Notes: generated by a model not told the origin, from the letters alone. Shown: positions 26,258 through 35,663, counted from the stretch's first letter. The stretch is DNA of 47,254 nt from Candidatus Binataceae bacterium (GCA_015478645.1 JADMIL010000021.1:1-47254); one strand, 5' to 3'. A program made the numbers and translations.

Positions 26258-27838
26258 ATGCGTTATAGCTCGAACCTGGCCGGCCTGGTCGCGGCCGGCG
26301 TCCTGCTGAGCCGTATCGCCGGGCTGGTCCGCGAAAGTATCTTCGCTCACTATCTTGGCAATTCGGCGGCGGCCGACGCCTTTAAGGCCGGCTTCCGGAT
26401 CCCGAATATCCTGCAGAACCTGTTCGGCGAGGGCGTGCTCTCGGCCTCGTTTATCCCGGTCTACAGCCGGCTGCTCGGCGCCGGCGAGGAGGAGACCGCC
26501 GACCTGCTGGCGTGGGCGGTCGGCGCGATGCTGGCGCTGGTGGTCGCGATTTTCGTGCTGCTGGGCGTGTTCGCCGCGCCCTGGATGATCGACGCGATCG
26601 CGCCGGGCTTTCATGGCGACAAGCGCGAACTGACGCTGGGCTTGGTGCGGATCCTCTTTCCCGGCGCGGGCTTGCTCGTGATGTCGGCGTGGTGCCTTGG
26701 CGTCCTCAACAGCCATCATCGGTTCTTCGCCTCGTACGCGGCGCCGGTGGCGTGGAACGCGATCATGATCGCGGCGCTGGCATGGTACGGGCCACGCACT
26801 ACGCAGGACGGGCTGGCGATCAAGGCGGCGTGGGCCTCGGTGGCCGGCGCGGCCCTGCAAATCGCCGTGCAGATTCCGCAGATGATGCCGCTGATGGGGC
26901 GGATCAGACTGCATTTCGGCAAGGTGCGTGCGGCGCTGGCGACGGTCTTCAAGAATTTCCTGCCGGTCGTGATGGGCCGTGGCGTCGCGCAGGTCAGCGG
27001 CTACGTTGACAATCTGCTCGCGAGCCTGCTGCCGACCGGCGCGGTCGCCGCGATCAACTACGCGCAGATTCTCTATTTCCTCCCGGTCAGCCTCTTCGGA
27101 CTCTCGATCGCCGCCGCCGAACTGCCCTCGATGTCGCGGCTGACGACCACCGAGGACGCCACCGTGCTCGAGGCGCTGCGCGTGCGGCTCAATGCGGGGC
27201 TCAAGCAAATCGCCTTCATGGTCGTGCCGTCATCGGCGGCCTTCATCCTGATCGGCGATCAGATCGTCACGCTGCTCTTTCAATCCGGCGCCTTCACCCA
27301 TCGCGATTCGCTCTACGTCTGGGCGACGGTCGCGGGGGTCTCGGTCGGGATGCTCGCGGCGACCACCGCGCGCCTCTATATCTCGACTTTCTACGCGTTG
27401 TCCGACGCGCGCACGCCGTTTCGCTACGCGATCGTGCGGGTCGGCCTGACCTTTGTGCTCGGCTATCTATGTGCGATTCCGCTGCCGCCGGCGCTCGGAG
27501 TCGCGCGAAAATGGGGCGTGGTCGGGCTGACGGCCTCGGCGGGCCTCGCGGCGTGGGTCGAATATGCGATGCTGCGGGCGACGCTCAACCGGCGGCTGGG
27601 CTGGACCGGGCTCGCGCGGAGCTACCTGATTAGGCTGTGGGCGATGGCTCTGGGAGCCGCCGGTGCGGCTTTCGCCGTGCGTTTCACAATTCATCTGGGC
27701 GCGCGCCTCGAGGCGCTGGTCGTGATCGCGACGTTCGGCGCGGCCTATCTCGGAATCGCGTACCTGGTGGGCGAGCCCGAACTCGACCGGCTGGTCGGCT
27801 TCGCCCGGGGACGGCTCGCCGCGCGCCGCCGCGCTTGA
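26258..27838 (+). CDS. murJ: Lipid II flippase MurJ
   Basis: Multi-spanning membrane protein that moves the peptidoglycan precursor lipid II across the inner membrane. The 526-residue sequence shows about 14 hydrophobic segments and the MviN/MurJ family motifs: LLSRIAGLVRES near the N-terminus, FRIPNILQNLFGEGVLSASFIPVYSR, and the central VDNLLASLLPTGAVAAINYAQ. The ATG at 26258 gives a normal N-terminus although the same frame is open upstream. It ends in an Arg/Ala-rich cytoplasmic tail and is convergent with hldE (12 bases apart). Confidence 0.95.
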   Translation: MRYSSNLAGLVAAGVLLSRIAGLVRESIFAHYLGNSAAADAFKAGFRIPNILQNLFGEGVLSASFIPVYSRLLGAGEEETADLLAWAVGAMLALVVAIFVLLGVFAAPWMIDAIAPGFHGDKRELTLGLVRILFPGAGLLVMSAWCLGVLNSHHRFFASYAAPVAWNAIMIAALAWYGPRTTQDGLAIKAAWASVAGAALQIAVQIPQMMPLMGRIRLHFGKVRAALATVFKNFLPVVMGRGVAQVSGYVDNLLASLLPTGAVAAINYAQILYFLPVSLFGLSIAAAELPSMSRLTTTEDATVLEALRVRLNAGLKQIAFMVVPSSAAFILIGDQIVTLLFQSGAFTHRDSLYVWATVAGVSVGMLAATTARLYISTFYALSDARTPFRYAIVRVGLTFVLGYLCAIPLPPALGVARKWGVVGLTASAGLAAWVEYAMLRATLNRRLGWTGLARSYLIRLWAMALGAAGAAFAVRFTIHLGARLEALVVIATFGAAYLGIAYLVGEPELDRLVGFARGRLAARRRA

Positions 27839-27849
27839 GGCCGATCGAA

Positions 27850-29436
27850 TCAGACGGTGCGCGAGTTGGCCCGCGGGCGCGGCGGACGGCGGGTGGAGAC
27901 GACTTCGGCCGCGCCGTTAGCGGTGCCCATCCGCGCGATCGTCGTACTGGTGCTGTGGCCCTCCAGTAGAGGAGCCAGCGCGACCCGTCCGCCGTGGGCT
28001 TCGACGAACGCCTGTCCGTCGACCTGCTGTCCGCGATAATCCTCGCCTTTGACCAGCACGTCGGGCTTGAGCGTGCGGATAATCCGCTCGGCTTTGGTCT
28101 CGTCGAAGACCACCACGTAGTCGACCATTGCGAGCGCCGCGAGGATCCGCGCGCGGTCGCCGGCGTGATGAATCGGGCGGTCCGGCCCCTTGAGTGCGCG
28201 CACGCTGCGATCGCTGTTGAGGCCGACCACCAGCAGGTCGCCCTGGGCGCGCGCGTAGCCCAGGATTTGCAGATGCCCCGCGTGCAGCAGATCGAAGCAT
28301 CCGTTGGTGAAGGCGATCGTGCGCCCGGCGCGCCGCTCGCGGTCGAGCGCCGCGGCCGCCTCGTCGGCGGAAAGAATTTTCCGCTCGTAGGCGTCGTGCA
28401 CCGGCTTGAGCGCGCGGGCAAAATCCTCGCGCGAGATAATTTCGGCGCCGATGCGGCCGACTTCGAGACCCGCGGCCAGATTGGCGATCGACGCGGCCGA
28501 CGCGAAGCTCAGCCCGGCCGCCGTGAGCAGGCCGAAGAACGTCAGCACCACGTCGCCCGCGCCGGTCACGTCGTAAACGTCGCGCGGCGTCGTCGGGATG
28601 TAGGTATCGGCGCCGCCGCGCTCGGCCAGGTACATCCCGTCGCGATCGAGCGTGATCAGACAGGCCTTGAGATCGAGCCGCGCGACCAGCGCCTCGGCCG
28701 CCGCCCGCCATCCCGCGCGATCGCCCAGGCGCATGCCGGTGGCGCGTTCGGTCTCGTAGCGATTGGGGGTGATCGCGGTCGCGCCGCGATAGATCGAGAA
28801 ATCGTCGCTCAGGCGCGGATCGATCACCACCGGGATACGCCGGCGGTTGGCGCCGTCGATAATCGCGCGCAGCAGGCCCGGCGTCAGCAGACCCTTGTTG
28901 ATGTCCGAGACCAGCACGCCGTCGGCCCGCGCGAGTTCCTGCGTCAGGCGCACCTTGATCTCGCGTTCGCGCGCGGGCGAGAGCGGACGCGGATCTTCCT
29001 CGTCGACGCGCAGCAGTTGCTGGGTGCCGCGATTAGCCGATTGCACCGACCCGAGCATCCGCTCCTTGACGATCGTCGGCCGGTCGGGGTCGGCCACCAG
29101 CGCGCGGGTGCCGATCCCGAGGTGACGGAAAATCTCGCGCAGCAGGCGGCCGTTGCGATCGTCGCCGACCACGCTGAGCGCGCTTGGCCGCGCGCCCAAG
29201 GCGCGCAACCCGGCCATCACGAAACCCGCGTTGCCGGGTTTTTCCTCGCGCCGATTGACGCGCAGGATCGGGATTGGCGCTTCGGGCGAAATCCGCTCGA
29301 CGTCGCCCCATAGATAGCGGTCGAGAATCACTTCGCCGGCGACCAGGATTCGCAGCGGCTTGAGCTTGGGCAGCGCAAGGTCCGCAGGGCTGCGCGCGGG
29401 TTCGGTGACGCGCGCTTTGTTGTTCGCATGGGCCAT
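27850..29436 (-). CDS. hldE: Bifunctional heptose-7-phosphate kinase / heptose-1-phosphate adenylyltransferase
   Basis: Makes ADP-heptose precursor for the LPS inner core. The 528-residue protein is a fusion of two enzymes, as in E. coli HldE. An N-terminal PfkB/ribokinase-type kinase (about 27-350) has the catalytic GAGD (292-295). A C-terminal nucleotidyltransferase (about 370-500) has TNGCFDLLHAGHLQ, with the HxGH site HAGH at 385-388. Both active sites look intact. The extra C-terminal 30 residues are Arg/Pro-rich. The phosphatase GmhB and epimerase HldD are not nearby. With kdsA/kdsB this indicates a classic heptose- and Kdo-containing core. Confidence 0.95.
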   Translation of the reverse strand: MAHANNKARVTEPARSPADLALPKLKPLRILVAGEVILDRYLWGDVERISPEAPIPILRVNRREEKPGNAGFVMAGLRALGARPSALSVVGDDRNGRLLREIFRHLGIGTRALVADPDRPTIVKERMLGSVQSANRGTQQLLRVDEEDPRPLSPAREREIKVRLTQELARADGVLVSDINKGLLTPGLLRAIIDGANRRRIPVVIDPRLSDDFSIYRGATAITPNRYETERATGMRLGDRAGWRAAAEALVARLDLKACLITLDRDGMYLAERGGADTYIPTTPRDVYDVTGAGDVVLTFFGLLTAAGLSFASAASIANLAAGLEVGRIGAEIISREDFARALKPVHDAYERKILSADEAAAALDRERRAGRTIAFTNGCFDLLHAGHLQILGYARAQGDLLVVGLNSDRSVRALKGPDRPIHHAGDRARILAALAMVDYVVVFDETKAERIIRTLKPDVLVKGEDYRGQQVDGQAFVEAHGGRVALAPLLEGHSTSTTIARMGTANGAAEVVSTRRPPRPRANSRTV

Positions 29437-29551
29437 GGCCCGGCGATCATACGATATGCGGCGGCGCCGGTTAAACGTGGCGCGGCATGAATCCGTCGCA
29501 AAGATTCGCGACGCTTGGCTATCGCGCAGCGAAGCTAGCCGCTGTCAGGGG

Positions 29552-30343
29552 TCAGCGGATTGAGAAGCCGCCGTCGATCACCAAATCGGCGCCGGTCATG
29601 TGATCCGAGGCGGCTGAAGCCAGAAAGACTGCCGCGCCGGCCAGTTCGTGCGGCTCGCCAAAGCGTCCGCGCGGCGTGCGCTGAATCATCTCCTTGAGCG
29701 CCTCGGCGTAGTCGGGCCAGTTGCGAATCCAGTCGGTCATGTCGGTCGAGAACCATCCGGGCAGCAGCGAGTTGACCTGGATATTATGCGCCGCGAGCTC
29801 GAGCGCAAGGCATCGCGTGAGCTGCAGCAGACCGCCCTTGGTCACCGCGTAGGACGGAAACACCGGCGATCCGAAATTGCCCGCGATACTGCTGACGTTG
29901 ATAATTTTGCCGCCGCGCCCGCGCGCGACCATCGAATGGGCCGCGAATTTAGCCAGCATAAAGCTCGCGCTGAGATTGGTCGCCAGCACCTGGTCCCATT
30001 CCTCGGCGCTCTGCTCGAGCACGCCCTTGAGAATCGCGAAGCCGGCGTTGTTGACGAGAATATCGACCGGGCCGAGCGCGCTTTCGGCGGCGTCGAAGGC
30101 CGGTTTGAGCGCCGGGCGATCGGTCAGGTCGACGCGAATCGCGACTGCCCGGGCGCCGAGCGCTTCGAGTTCCGCGACCGCTGCGCGATTCTTGTCCTCG
30201 TCGCGCGCCATGATCGCAACCGCCGCGCCGGCCTGCGCCAGCGCCGTCGCGATCGCGCGGCCGAGACCGCGATTGCCGCCGGTGACGATCGCGCTGCGGC
30301 CGCTCAAGTCGAACATCTGCCGCGTGCTCTGCCCAATGCTCAT
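29552..30343 (-). CDS. Short-chain dehydrogenase/reductase, gluconate 5-dehydrogenase-like
   Basis: Classical SDR of 263 residues. It has the nucleotide-binding TGGNRGLG, NNAG (VDILVNNAG), a catalytic Ser in NVSSIAG and YAVTK with the Tyr/Lys pair. The C-terminal GADLVIDGGFS strand is typical. GAGGAG lies about 10 bases before the ATG at 30343. It resembles gluconate 5-dehydrogenase and 3-oxoacyl-ACP reductase-type enzymes; the substrate is not determined. It is divergent from the HpaB-like hydroxylase gene. Confidence 0.85.
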   Translation of the reverse strand: MSIGQSTRQMFDLSGRSAIVTGGNRGLGRAIATALAQAGAAVAIMARDEDKNRAAVAELEALGARAVAIRVDLTDRPALKPAFDAAESALGPVDILVNNAGFAILKGVLEQSAEEWDQVLATNLSASFMLAKFAAHSMVARGRGGKIINVSSIAGNFGSPVFPSYAVTKGGLLQLTRCLALELAAHNIQVNSLLPGWFSTDMTDWIRNWPDYAEALKEMIQRTPRGRFGEPHELAGAAVFLASAASDHMTGADLVIDGGFSIR

Positions 30344-30617
30344 CGATGTCTCACTCCTCGCCGCGCCGCCGTTATACCGAGCGGGGCCGGGGTTCCGATC
30401 CGTAATTTACGCGCGCGCTTATCCGGTAGCGCGGATGCCGATGGACAGCAACCGCCCGCGGCTTCTATATTGGCGTGTCGATCGCGCCGCGCAGCGGCGG
30501 CGGGCGGTCCCGATGCGCGTGCCGCGAGCCGCTTTTGCACCGTATCCGGCGCCCGAGCGCGTTGCGAATTTGCCCGAATGGAACTGGGGCGGCATCACTC
30601 GAAGCAGGGGAAGGATT

Positions 30618-32048
30618 ATGGGACTCAGGACGCCAGAACAATACAAGCAGGCGCTGCGCGACGGGCGCGCGGTTTTTTTCCGCGGCGAGAAGGTCGCCGA
30701 CGTGACCACCCATCCGGTGATCGGCATCGCCGTCGAGCACGCCTGCATCGACTACCGGATGGCCGAGGATCCGAAGTACCGCGACCTCGCCGTCATGAAT
30801 GAAGGCGGCCAGCTCTACAGCCGCTACTTTCATCTGCCGCGCACCGCCGACGACCTGCTCAAGCGCAGCGAACTGATCGCGGCCTCGACTCGCGAGGGCG
30901 CGACCCTGGTCGTGCTGATCAAGGAGATCGGGACCGACGCGCTCTACGCGCTCAACCTGGTCGGCGACAAGCTGGCGGCGGCGGGCAAGCCCGAGTACCG
31001 CGAGCGCGTCAAGCAGTACCATCGCCATTGCCGCGATCACGATCTCGCGATCGCGGTCGCGCAGACCGACGTCAAGGGCGACCGCTCGCTCGGACCCACC
31101 GCGCAGGATCATCCGGACTACTACGTGCGCGTGGTCGAGGAGCGTCCCGACGGCATCGTGGTGCGCGGCGCCAAGGTCCACACCTCGGTCTCGACCAATA
31201 CCGACGAAGTGATCGTGCTGCCGACGCGCGCGATGCGTCCCGAGGACAAGGCCTACGCGGTGGCCTTCGCGCTGCCGATCAACACGCCGGGCCTCAAGTT
31301 GATCGCGAGCCCGCACGGCAGCGCCAAGAAAGATCCCTATGAGCATCCGATCAGCGCGCGGCACAAGATGATGGAGACGCTGACCGTGTTCGACGACGTC
31401 TTCGTGCCCAACGAGCGCATCTTTCTCAACGGCGAAATCGAATTCGCCGGCCTGCTCGCGCTGACCTTCGTCCGCTACCATCGCTTCACCGCGGTCTCCT
31501 ACAAGCTGCCGCTGCTCGAACTGATGGCCGGGGCGGGCTATGCGATCGCCGAGGCCAATGGCGTGCTCCGCGCGGCCCACGTGCGCGACAAGCTGACCCA
31601 TCTGGCGGCCTATCACACGACGGTGCGCGGACTCATCGAGCATGCGGCGGCATCGTGCACGATCGAAGAGGGGATGGCCGTGCCCAACACGCTGCTGACG
31701 AATATCGCGAAGTACCATTTCGCGCACAATTATCATCAGGCGGTGCAGATCGTGCAGGATCTCGCCGGCGGTATCCTGGTGACGGCGCCGGCCGCCGAGG
31801 ATATGACCAGCGAGGCGACCCGCGCGTATGTAATGAAATATATGGGCGGCGCGAAAGGCTTCGACGCCGACCGGCGGCTGCGCCTGCTCAACCTGATCGG
31901 CGACCTGACGGCGTCGGATTTCGGCGGCTACCAGGAGGTGCTGGCGGTGCATGCCGAGGGCGGCTTCGAGGCCGAGAAGCTGCAGGCCTACCGCGAGTAC
32001 GATTTCAAAACCGTAGCATCCTACGCGCGCAAGCTCGCGGGCGTGTAG
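30618..32048 (+). CDS. 4-hydroxyphenylacetate 3-hydroxylase (HpaB)-family flavin enzyme
   Basis: The 476-residue protein belongs to the HpaB/4-hydroxybutyryl-CoA dehydratase superfamily with an acyl-CoA-dehydrogenase-like fold. The core RHKMMETLTVFDDVFVPNER and FVRYHRF (His288) is clear. The Fe-S ligands of the dehydratase branch are absent: no CxxxC occurs around residues 90-110, and position +7 after His288 is Tyr295. A reduced-flavin-dependent monooxygenase acting on a phenolic or related substrate is therefore more likely. The start at 30618 has AGGGGAAGG just upstream; the same frame is open for 247 codons before it but is not protein-like. No flavin reductase (HpaC) gene is adjacent. 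Confidence 0.85.
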   Translation: MGLRTPEQYKQALRDGRAVFFRGEKVADVTTHPVIGIAVEHACIDYRMAEDPKYRDLAVMNEGGQLYSRYFHLPRTADDLLKRSELIAASTREGATLVVLIKEIGTDALYALNLVGDKLAAAGKPEYRERVKQYHRHCRDHDLAIAVAQTDVKGDRSLGPTAQDHPDYYVRVVEERPDGIVVRGAKVHTSVSTNTDEVIVLPTRAMRPEDKAYAVAFALPINTPGLKLIASPHGSAKKDPYEHPISARHKMMETLTVFDDVFVPNERIFLNGEIEFAGLLALTFVRYHRFTAVSYKLPLLELMAGAGYAIAEANGVLRAAHVRDKLTHLAAYHTTVRGLIEHAAASCTIEEGMAVPNTLLTNIAKYHFAHNYHQAVQIVQDLAGGILVTAPAAEDMTSEATRAYVMKYMGGAKGFDADRRLRLLNLIGDLTASDFGGYQEVLAVHAEGGFEAEKLQAYREYDFKTVASYARKLAGV

Positions 32049-32190
32049 ATGAAGGACTTTACGATGGCGAGTTCCATAACTTTCGCATAAAAATTAGACG
32101 ATCATTTTAGCGTCATAGTTGGTCGGAGGAAGCACGTGTCTCAAGGGCATTGCGCCTCTGAAGCACAATTGGATGGATCTAGGGTATCCG

Positions 32191-33765
32191 ATGGATCGAA
32201 CCCAATCTGACGCTCGAGCACGCGAGCGTACGCTAAGAGCGTTGGAGCGTGCGCAAAGAGCACTCGATAGAGCGCGAGTTGCCGACGCGAAAGAGCGCGA
32301 CAGGTTATATCACGAAGATCAGCACTCCAAGGCTCTGTTGCTATCGAGGGCACTCGATAATCGTATAGAGCAATTGACAAATCTACTCAGCGCCACTTTG
32401 AACGAACAGCTTGGATTTAACCTTGATACCTTAAAGAAGCCTCATGAGTTCCCGCCGTTTGATCCTAAAGGACTTAGTTCTCCGGAACCACCCCTTTCTC
32501 TCGAAAGGTATTTGCCAAAAAAACTGTCTTTTCTCAAAGGTTTGTTACCGGGCGCGAAAGGCAGATACGAAAAGTCGCTCAGATTAGCGAATGAGCGGTA
32601 TGCATCCGACGTCGAAGCCCAATCGGAGCGAGAAGAAACGCGCAAGTCTAAGCTGACGGCTGCGCGAACCAAATATGCTCAAGAGATCGTCGAGATACGA
32701 CGAAAGGTCGCAGCTCAGCATAAAGAGGTTGAGGGGCTCAAGCATGATTACTTGTCGGCTGCTCCGAACGCCATCAATAGGGTTTGCGAGTTGGCGCTTA
32801 AGGCACATCCAGAGCCTGAAGGGTTTCCTGAAAAGTTCAAACTCGGATATGCGCCCGAGTCAAAGCAGCTTGTCATCGAATATGATATTCCAACATTTGA
32901 GATAGTGCCCGAAGTCTTGTCTCACAAATACGTAAAGGCGCAAAATGCGATTGTCCCGGTCGCGCGTTCGCTGGCCGAGCGCAGGCGCCTGTATTCGCAA
33001 TTAGTTGCGAGCATCGCATTGCGAGTGCTTAATATAATTTTTTCTTCAGACCACCCTACGCACATCGATACGTTAGTTTTCAACGGCTACGTGGAGACGA
33101 TTGATAGAGGAACGGGTCACCAAGTTCGAAAGTGCATAGTGACGCTTCGTACAACTCGAGACGTATTCATGTCTGTTGATTTGAGAAATGTCGACCCAGA
33201 ATTATGTTTGAAGGCTCTGAACGCTGAAGTTTCAAGAAGCCCGGCGGAATTGGTTCCAGTCCGACCAGTGTTAGAGCTAAACATGGTCGACCCACGCTTT
33301 ATTCAAGAAGCCGACGTCCTCTCCACTCTGGATCAGCGTCCTAATCTGATGGAATTGACTCCGTCAGAGTTCGAGTCACTCATAACTAACTTATTCGAAA
33401 AAATGGGATTGGAGACCAGACTGACACAACCTTCGCGAGACGGGGGTGTCGATTGTGTTGCTTTCGATCCGCGCCCAATTTTTGGTGGTAAAGTCGTCAT
33501 TCAAGCAAAGCGCTACAAGAACACTGTGGGAGTAAGTGCTGTGCGCGATCTATTTGGAACGGTGCAGAATGAAGGCGCGTCAAAGGGAATTTTGGTGACA
33601 ACGAGTGGGTATGGCAAAGCGTCCTTTGATTTCGCTCAAGGAAAGCCTTTGGAGTTGCTGAGTGGTAGCAATCTGCTGTATTTATTGGCGAATCACTCGG
33701 GAGTCGAAGCAAAGATAGAACCACCTGAGAGTTGGAAAGATCCGGAACCTGATTCTGGTGAATAA
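32191..33765 (+). CDS. Mrr-like restriction endonuclease with N-terminal coiled coil
   Basis: Predicted DNA nuclease of 524 residues. The C-terminal domain has the Mrr_cat pattern: a conserved Glu in LTPSEFESLITNLFEKMG, then GGVD (Asp421), then VVIQAK (Gln438, Lys440), that is D-x(n)-QxK, followed by a ILVTTSGYGKASFDFA segment. The N-terminus is highly charged coiled coil (ERAQRALDRARVADAKERDR and a second at about 130-190), with an uncharacterised middle domain. Start is uncertain: in-frame alternatives are ATG 32173 and TTG 32119, while a good GGAGGA/GTG at 32136 is out of frame. GC is far below the neighbours (near 45-50%), indicating recent acquisition. Mrr proteins typically cut modified foreign DNA. 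Confidence 0.75.
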   Translation: MDRTQSDARARERTLRALERAQRALDRARVADAKERDRLYHEDQHSKALLLSRALDNRIEQLTNLLSATLNEQLGFNLDTLKKPHEFPPFDPKGLSSPEPPLSLERYLPKKLSFLKGLLPGAKGRYEKSLRLANERYASDVEAQSEREETRKSKLTAARTKYAQEIVEIRRKVAAQHKEVEGLKHDYLSAAPNAINRVCELALKAHPEPEGFPEKFKLGYAPESKQLVIEYDIPTFEIVPEVLSHKYVKAQNAIVPVARSLAERRRLYSQLVASIALRVLNIIFSSDHPTHIDTLVFNGYVETIDRGTGHQVRKCIVTLRTTRDVFMSVDLRNVDPELCLKALNAEVSRSPAELVPVRPVLELNMVDPRFIQEADVLSTLDQRPNLMELTPSEFESLITNLFEKMGLETRLTQPSRDGGVDCVAFDPRPIFGGKVVIQAKRYKNTVGVSAVRDLFGTVQNEGASKGILVTTSGYGKASFDFAQGKPLELLSGSNLLYLLANHSGVEAKIEPPESWKDPEPDSGE

Positions 33766-33770
33766 CTGCC

Positions 33771-34895
33771 CTAGCGAATTGCGGGGGCGTCGAGTTCGAG
33801 CAGGCTCGCCAGCTCGTCGGCGCCCAGATGGTTGCCGCGTTCGAGCGCGTCGCGATCGTGCGCGAGGTATGCGAGATAGCGATCGCCGAGCGCGCGGGCA
33901 TGCGCGCACGCCGCCGCGAGGCGGGCGCGCGCGGCGGCGTCGAGCGGGATCATCGACTGGATAATCCGCGCGATTTCGCCGCGCGCGGCGGCGACCTTCG
34001 ATCGGCTGGCATCGCCCGCCACGGCGTCGTCGAGGACGTGCTGGATCCGCACCGCGTCGGCATTGAGCCGCTCGATATCGATCGACGCGCGATCGGCGTC
34101 GGTCGTCGGCCAGACCATGTCGAGAATCTTCTTGCTCGATACGCCGAGCGCGACCGCCACGCCCAGTCCCGTGACCATCGCGGCGCCGGCCGGCAGCACG
34201 AAGCCGCCGCCCAGCGCCATCAGGCCGGTCGTGATTCCCTCGACCGAGAGTCCGACCGTGCCGAGCGGGAAAATTGCGGCAATCGGAACGCCGACCGAGG
34301 CCGCCGCCTTCTTGAAAATTTCGAGCTTGCGATCGTCGATCCGCACCAGATGGCCGCGCTTGCCGAGCGCCGCCGCGACGCGGTTTTCCAGATCCGTCAG
34401 ATGGTCGAAGAACTGCATCCAGCGGTTCGCCTCATCGGCCTTGACCCCCAGATGGGTGCGCAGGCGCGCGAGATAGTCCGCGACCTCACGCGGGGGCGAT
34501 TTGCCGGCCAGCGCCGCGGCCTCGCCGAGCAGCGAGCGGCGCACCTCGCGATCGGCGAAGTGCGGCAGATCGGGCGGCTCGAGCCGCAGGCGCGTATGGA
34601 TAGCGGCGAGCGCTTCGTAGCGCGCCTCATCGGCCATCCGCATGAACGCGAACAGTTGATAGAGCCGGCGCAGGCGGCGCGGATCGATCGTGCGGCCGGT
34701 GCGCATCAGCGGCAGAAGCGCGGCGATATAGGCGGACTTTTCCTCGGGCGTGAGCGCGACGAGGGCAACTTCGGGCGCGGCGCGCCACGCGGCCACCGGC
34801 TCCGGCGTGTTGCGCCGCCGGAGCACGCGTGCGAGCAGGCGCTTGCCCGCTTCGAGGTCGGGAAGGCCGGTGGCGATGGTCGGCAGAACTTTCAT
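33771..34895 (-). CDS. Hypothetical protein with Gly-rich hydrophobic core, TerB-like N-terminus possible
   Basis: Protein of 374 residues; not recognised with certainty. The N-terminal half is helical and charged (LTPEEKSAYIAALLPLMRTGRTIDPRRLRRLYQLFAFMRMADE), which could be a TerB-like helical domain. A central hydrophobic stretch (residues about 205-262) has the pattern GTVGLSVEGITTGLMALGGGF followed by MVTGLGVAVALGVSSKKI. It looks like two short membrane or amphipathic segments. The C-terminal 110 residues are helical and basic/acidic mixed. The start at 34895 (MKVLPTIATG) is chosen because the 139 upstream codons are Arg-rich antisense-type sequence. Function unknown; convergent with the Mrr-like gene. 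Confidence 0.55.
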   Translation of the reverse strand: MKVLPTIATGLPDLEAGKRLLARVLRRRNTPEPVAAWRAAPEVALVALTPEEKSAYIAALLPLMRTGRTIDPRRLRRLYQLFAFMRMADEARYEALAAIHTRLRLEPPDLPHFADREVRRSLLGEAAALAGKSPPREVADYLARLRTHLGVKADEANRWMQFFDHLTDLENRVAAALGKRGHLVRIDDRKLEIFKKAAASVGVPIAAIFPLGTVGLSVEGITTGLMALGGGFVLPAGAAMVTGLGVAVALGVSSKKILDMVWPTTDADRASIDIERLNADAVRIQHVLDDAVAGDASRSKVAAARGEIARIIQSMIPLDAAARARLAAACAHARALGDRYLAYLAHDRDALERGNHLGADELASLLELDAPAIR

Positions 34896-35204
34896 CGAAT
34901 GCGTTCTCCGCAAGGACCTCGGGACGTCGCGATGACCTCGCGCATGCGCATAATCATACCCGGTCGCGGCGCGCCTGTCCCGCGCGCCAGCCGCCGATCG
35001 GAATGCGGCGCGGCCTGGCGGCGCCGCCGACGATTTGGAACGTGCCGGAGTTGGCCAAAGCATCGCGCGAATTCGCACGTCGAGGCGGCTCGTTGACAGC
35101 ATTTCAGGCGATTGGTTAGGATTCGAGCGCGGTGCGCGAAGCGGTAGTGATGCAATCGCTGGATTACTCACTACGCTGCGGGCGTTACCGCGAACCGCAT
35201 CACG
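34896..35204. other. Divergent intergenic region
   Basis: This 309-base region separates the hypothetical gene (minus) from the dehydratase pair (plus). It holds the predicted promoter at 35093-35122 and a 14-mer shared with 39679-39692. No gene was seen in it. Confidence 0.4.
35093..35122 (+). promoter_or_regulatory. Predicted sigma-70 promoter of the MaoC-type dehydratase pair
   Basis: Consensus TTGACA (35093-35098), an 18-base spacer and TAGGAT (35117-35122, 4/6 match to TATAAT) lie about 85 bases before the ATG at 35205. Confidence 0.55.
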
Positions 35205-35663
35205 ATGGAACCTGATCGCAAAGCGCTGATCGGACACACGTTCACGCCGTGCCGATGCGTGCTCGATGAGGAGAATGTCCGCGACTTCAGGGGCGTGGTC
35301 GGCGAGCATCATCGCGCGCTGGCCACCGCCGGCGGCGCGCGTCTCGACGGTTACGAGCGGCGCGTAATTCCGCCCTCCTACGCGCCGCTGATCGCGCTCA
35401 GCAGCCTGCTCAGAACGATCGACTGGGAAAAGGATTTCGCGCTCGATTACAGTACCGGCACGTCAATGTTCGGCGAGCAGGAGATGGTCTATCTGAGGCC
35501 GCTCTATGTCGGCGAGACCCTGAGTATTGTGGGCACGGTGCTCGACGTCGTCGAGAAGCGCGGCAAGCGCCCGTTCGACCTGGTATCGATCGCCGTGTCG
35601 GCGACCGACGTAGCGGGCGCCGAGGCGTTTCGCGGTTCGATGGGCTTCGTACTATTCAAGTGA
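35205..35663 (+). CDS. MaoC-like dehydratase subunit (N-terminal FAS1-type half)
   Basis: 152-residue hot-dog-fold protein resembling the non-catalytic or regulatory subunit of heterodimeric (R)-hydroxyacyl dehydratases (HadA/HadC type). The segments IGHTFTPCRCVLDEENVRDF, PPSYAPLIAL and QEMVYLRPLYVGETLSIVGTVLDV are typical, the last being the substrate-channel strand after the hot-dog helix. The catalytic Asp/His motif is not in this subunit but in the next gene. The stop overlaps the start of that gene (GTGA), so the two are made together. The start ATG at 35205 has no strong SD. Confidence 0.75.
   Translation: MEPDRKALIGHTFTPCRCVLDEENVRDFRGVVGEHHRALATAGGARLDGYERRVIPPSYAPLIALSSLLRTIDWEKDFALDYSTGTSMFGEQEMVYLRPLYVGETLSIVGTVLDVVEKRGKRPFDLVSIAVSATDVAGAEAFRGSMGFVLFK

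Noticed and set aside
29877..30617. Long N-terminal extension of the HpaB-like ORF
   Set aside because: These 247 codons overlap the SDR gene in antisense and are Ala/Arg/Ser-rich; the SD-supported ATG at 30618 fits the family N-terminus.
34896..35312. N-terminal extension of the hypothetical minus-strand gene
   Set aside because: The 139 extra residues are Arg/Ser/Pro-rich and overlap the dehydratase start and promoter on the other strand.
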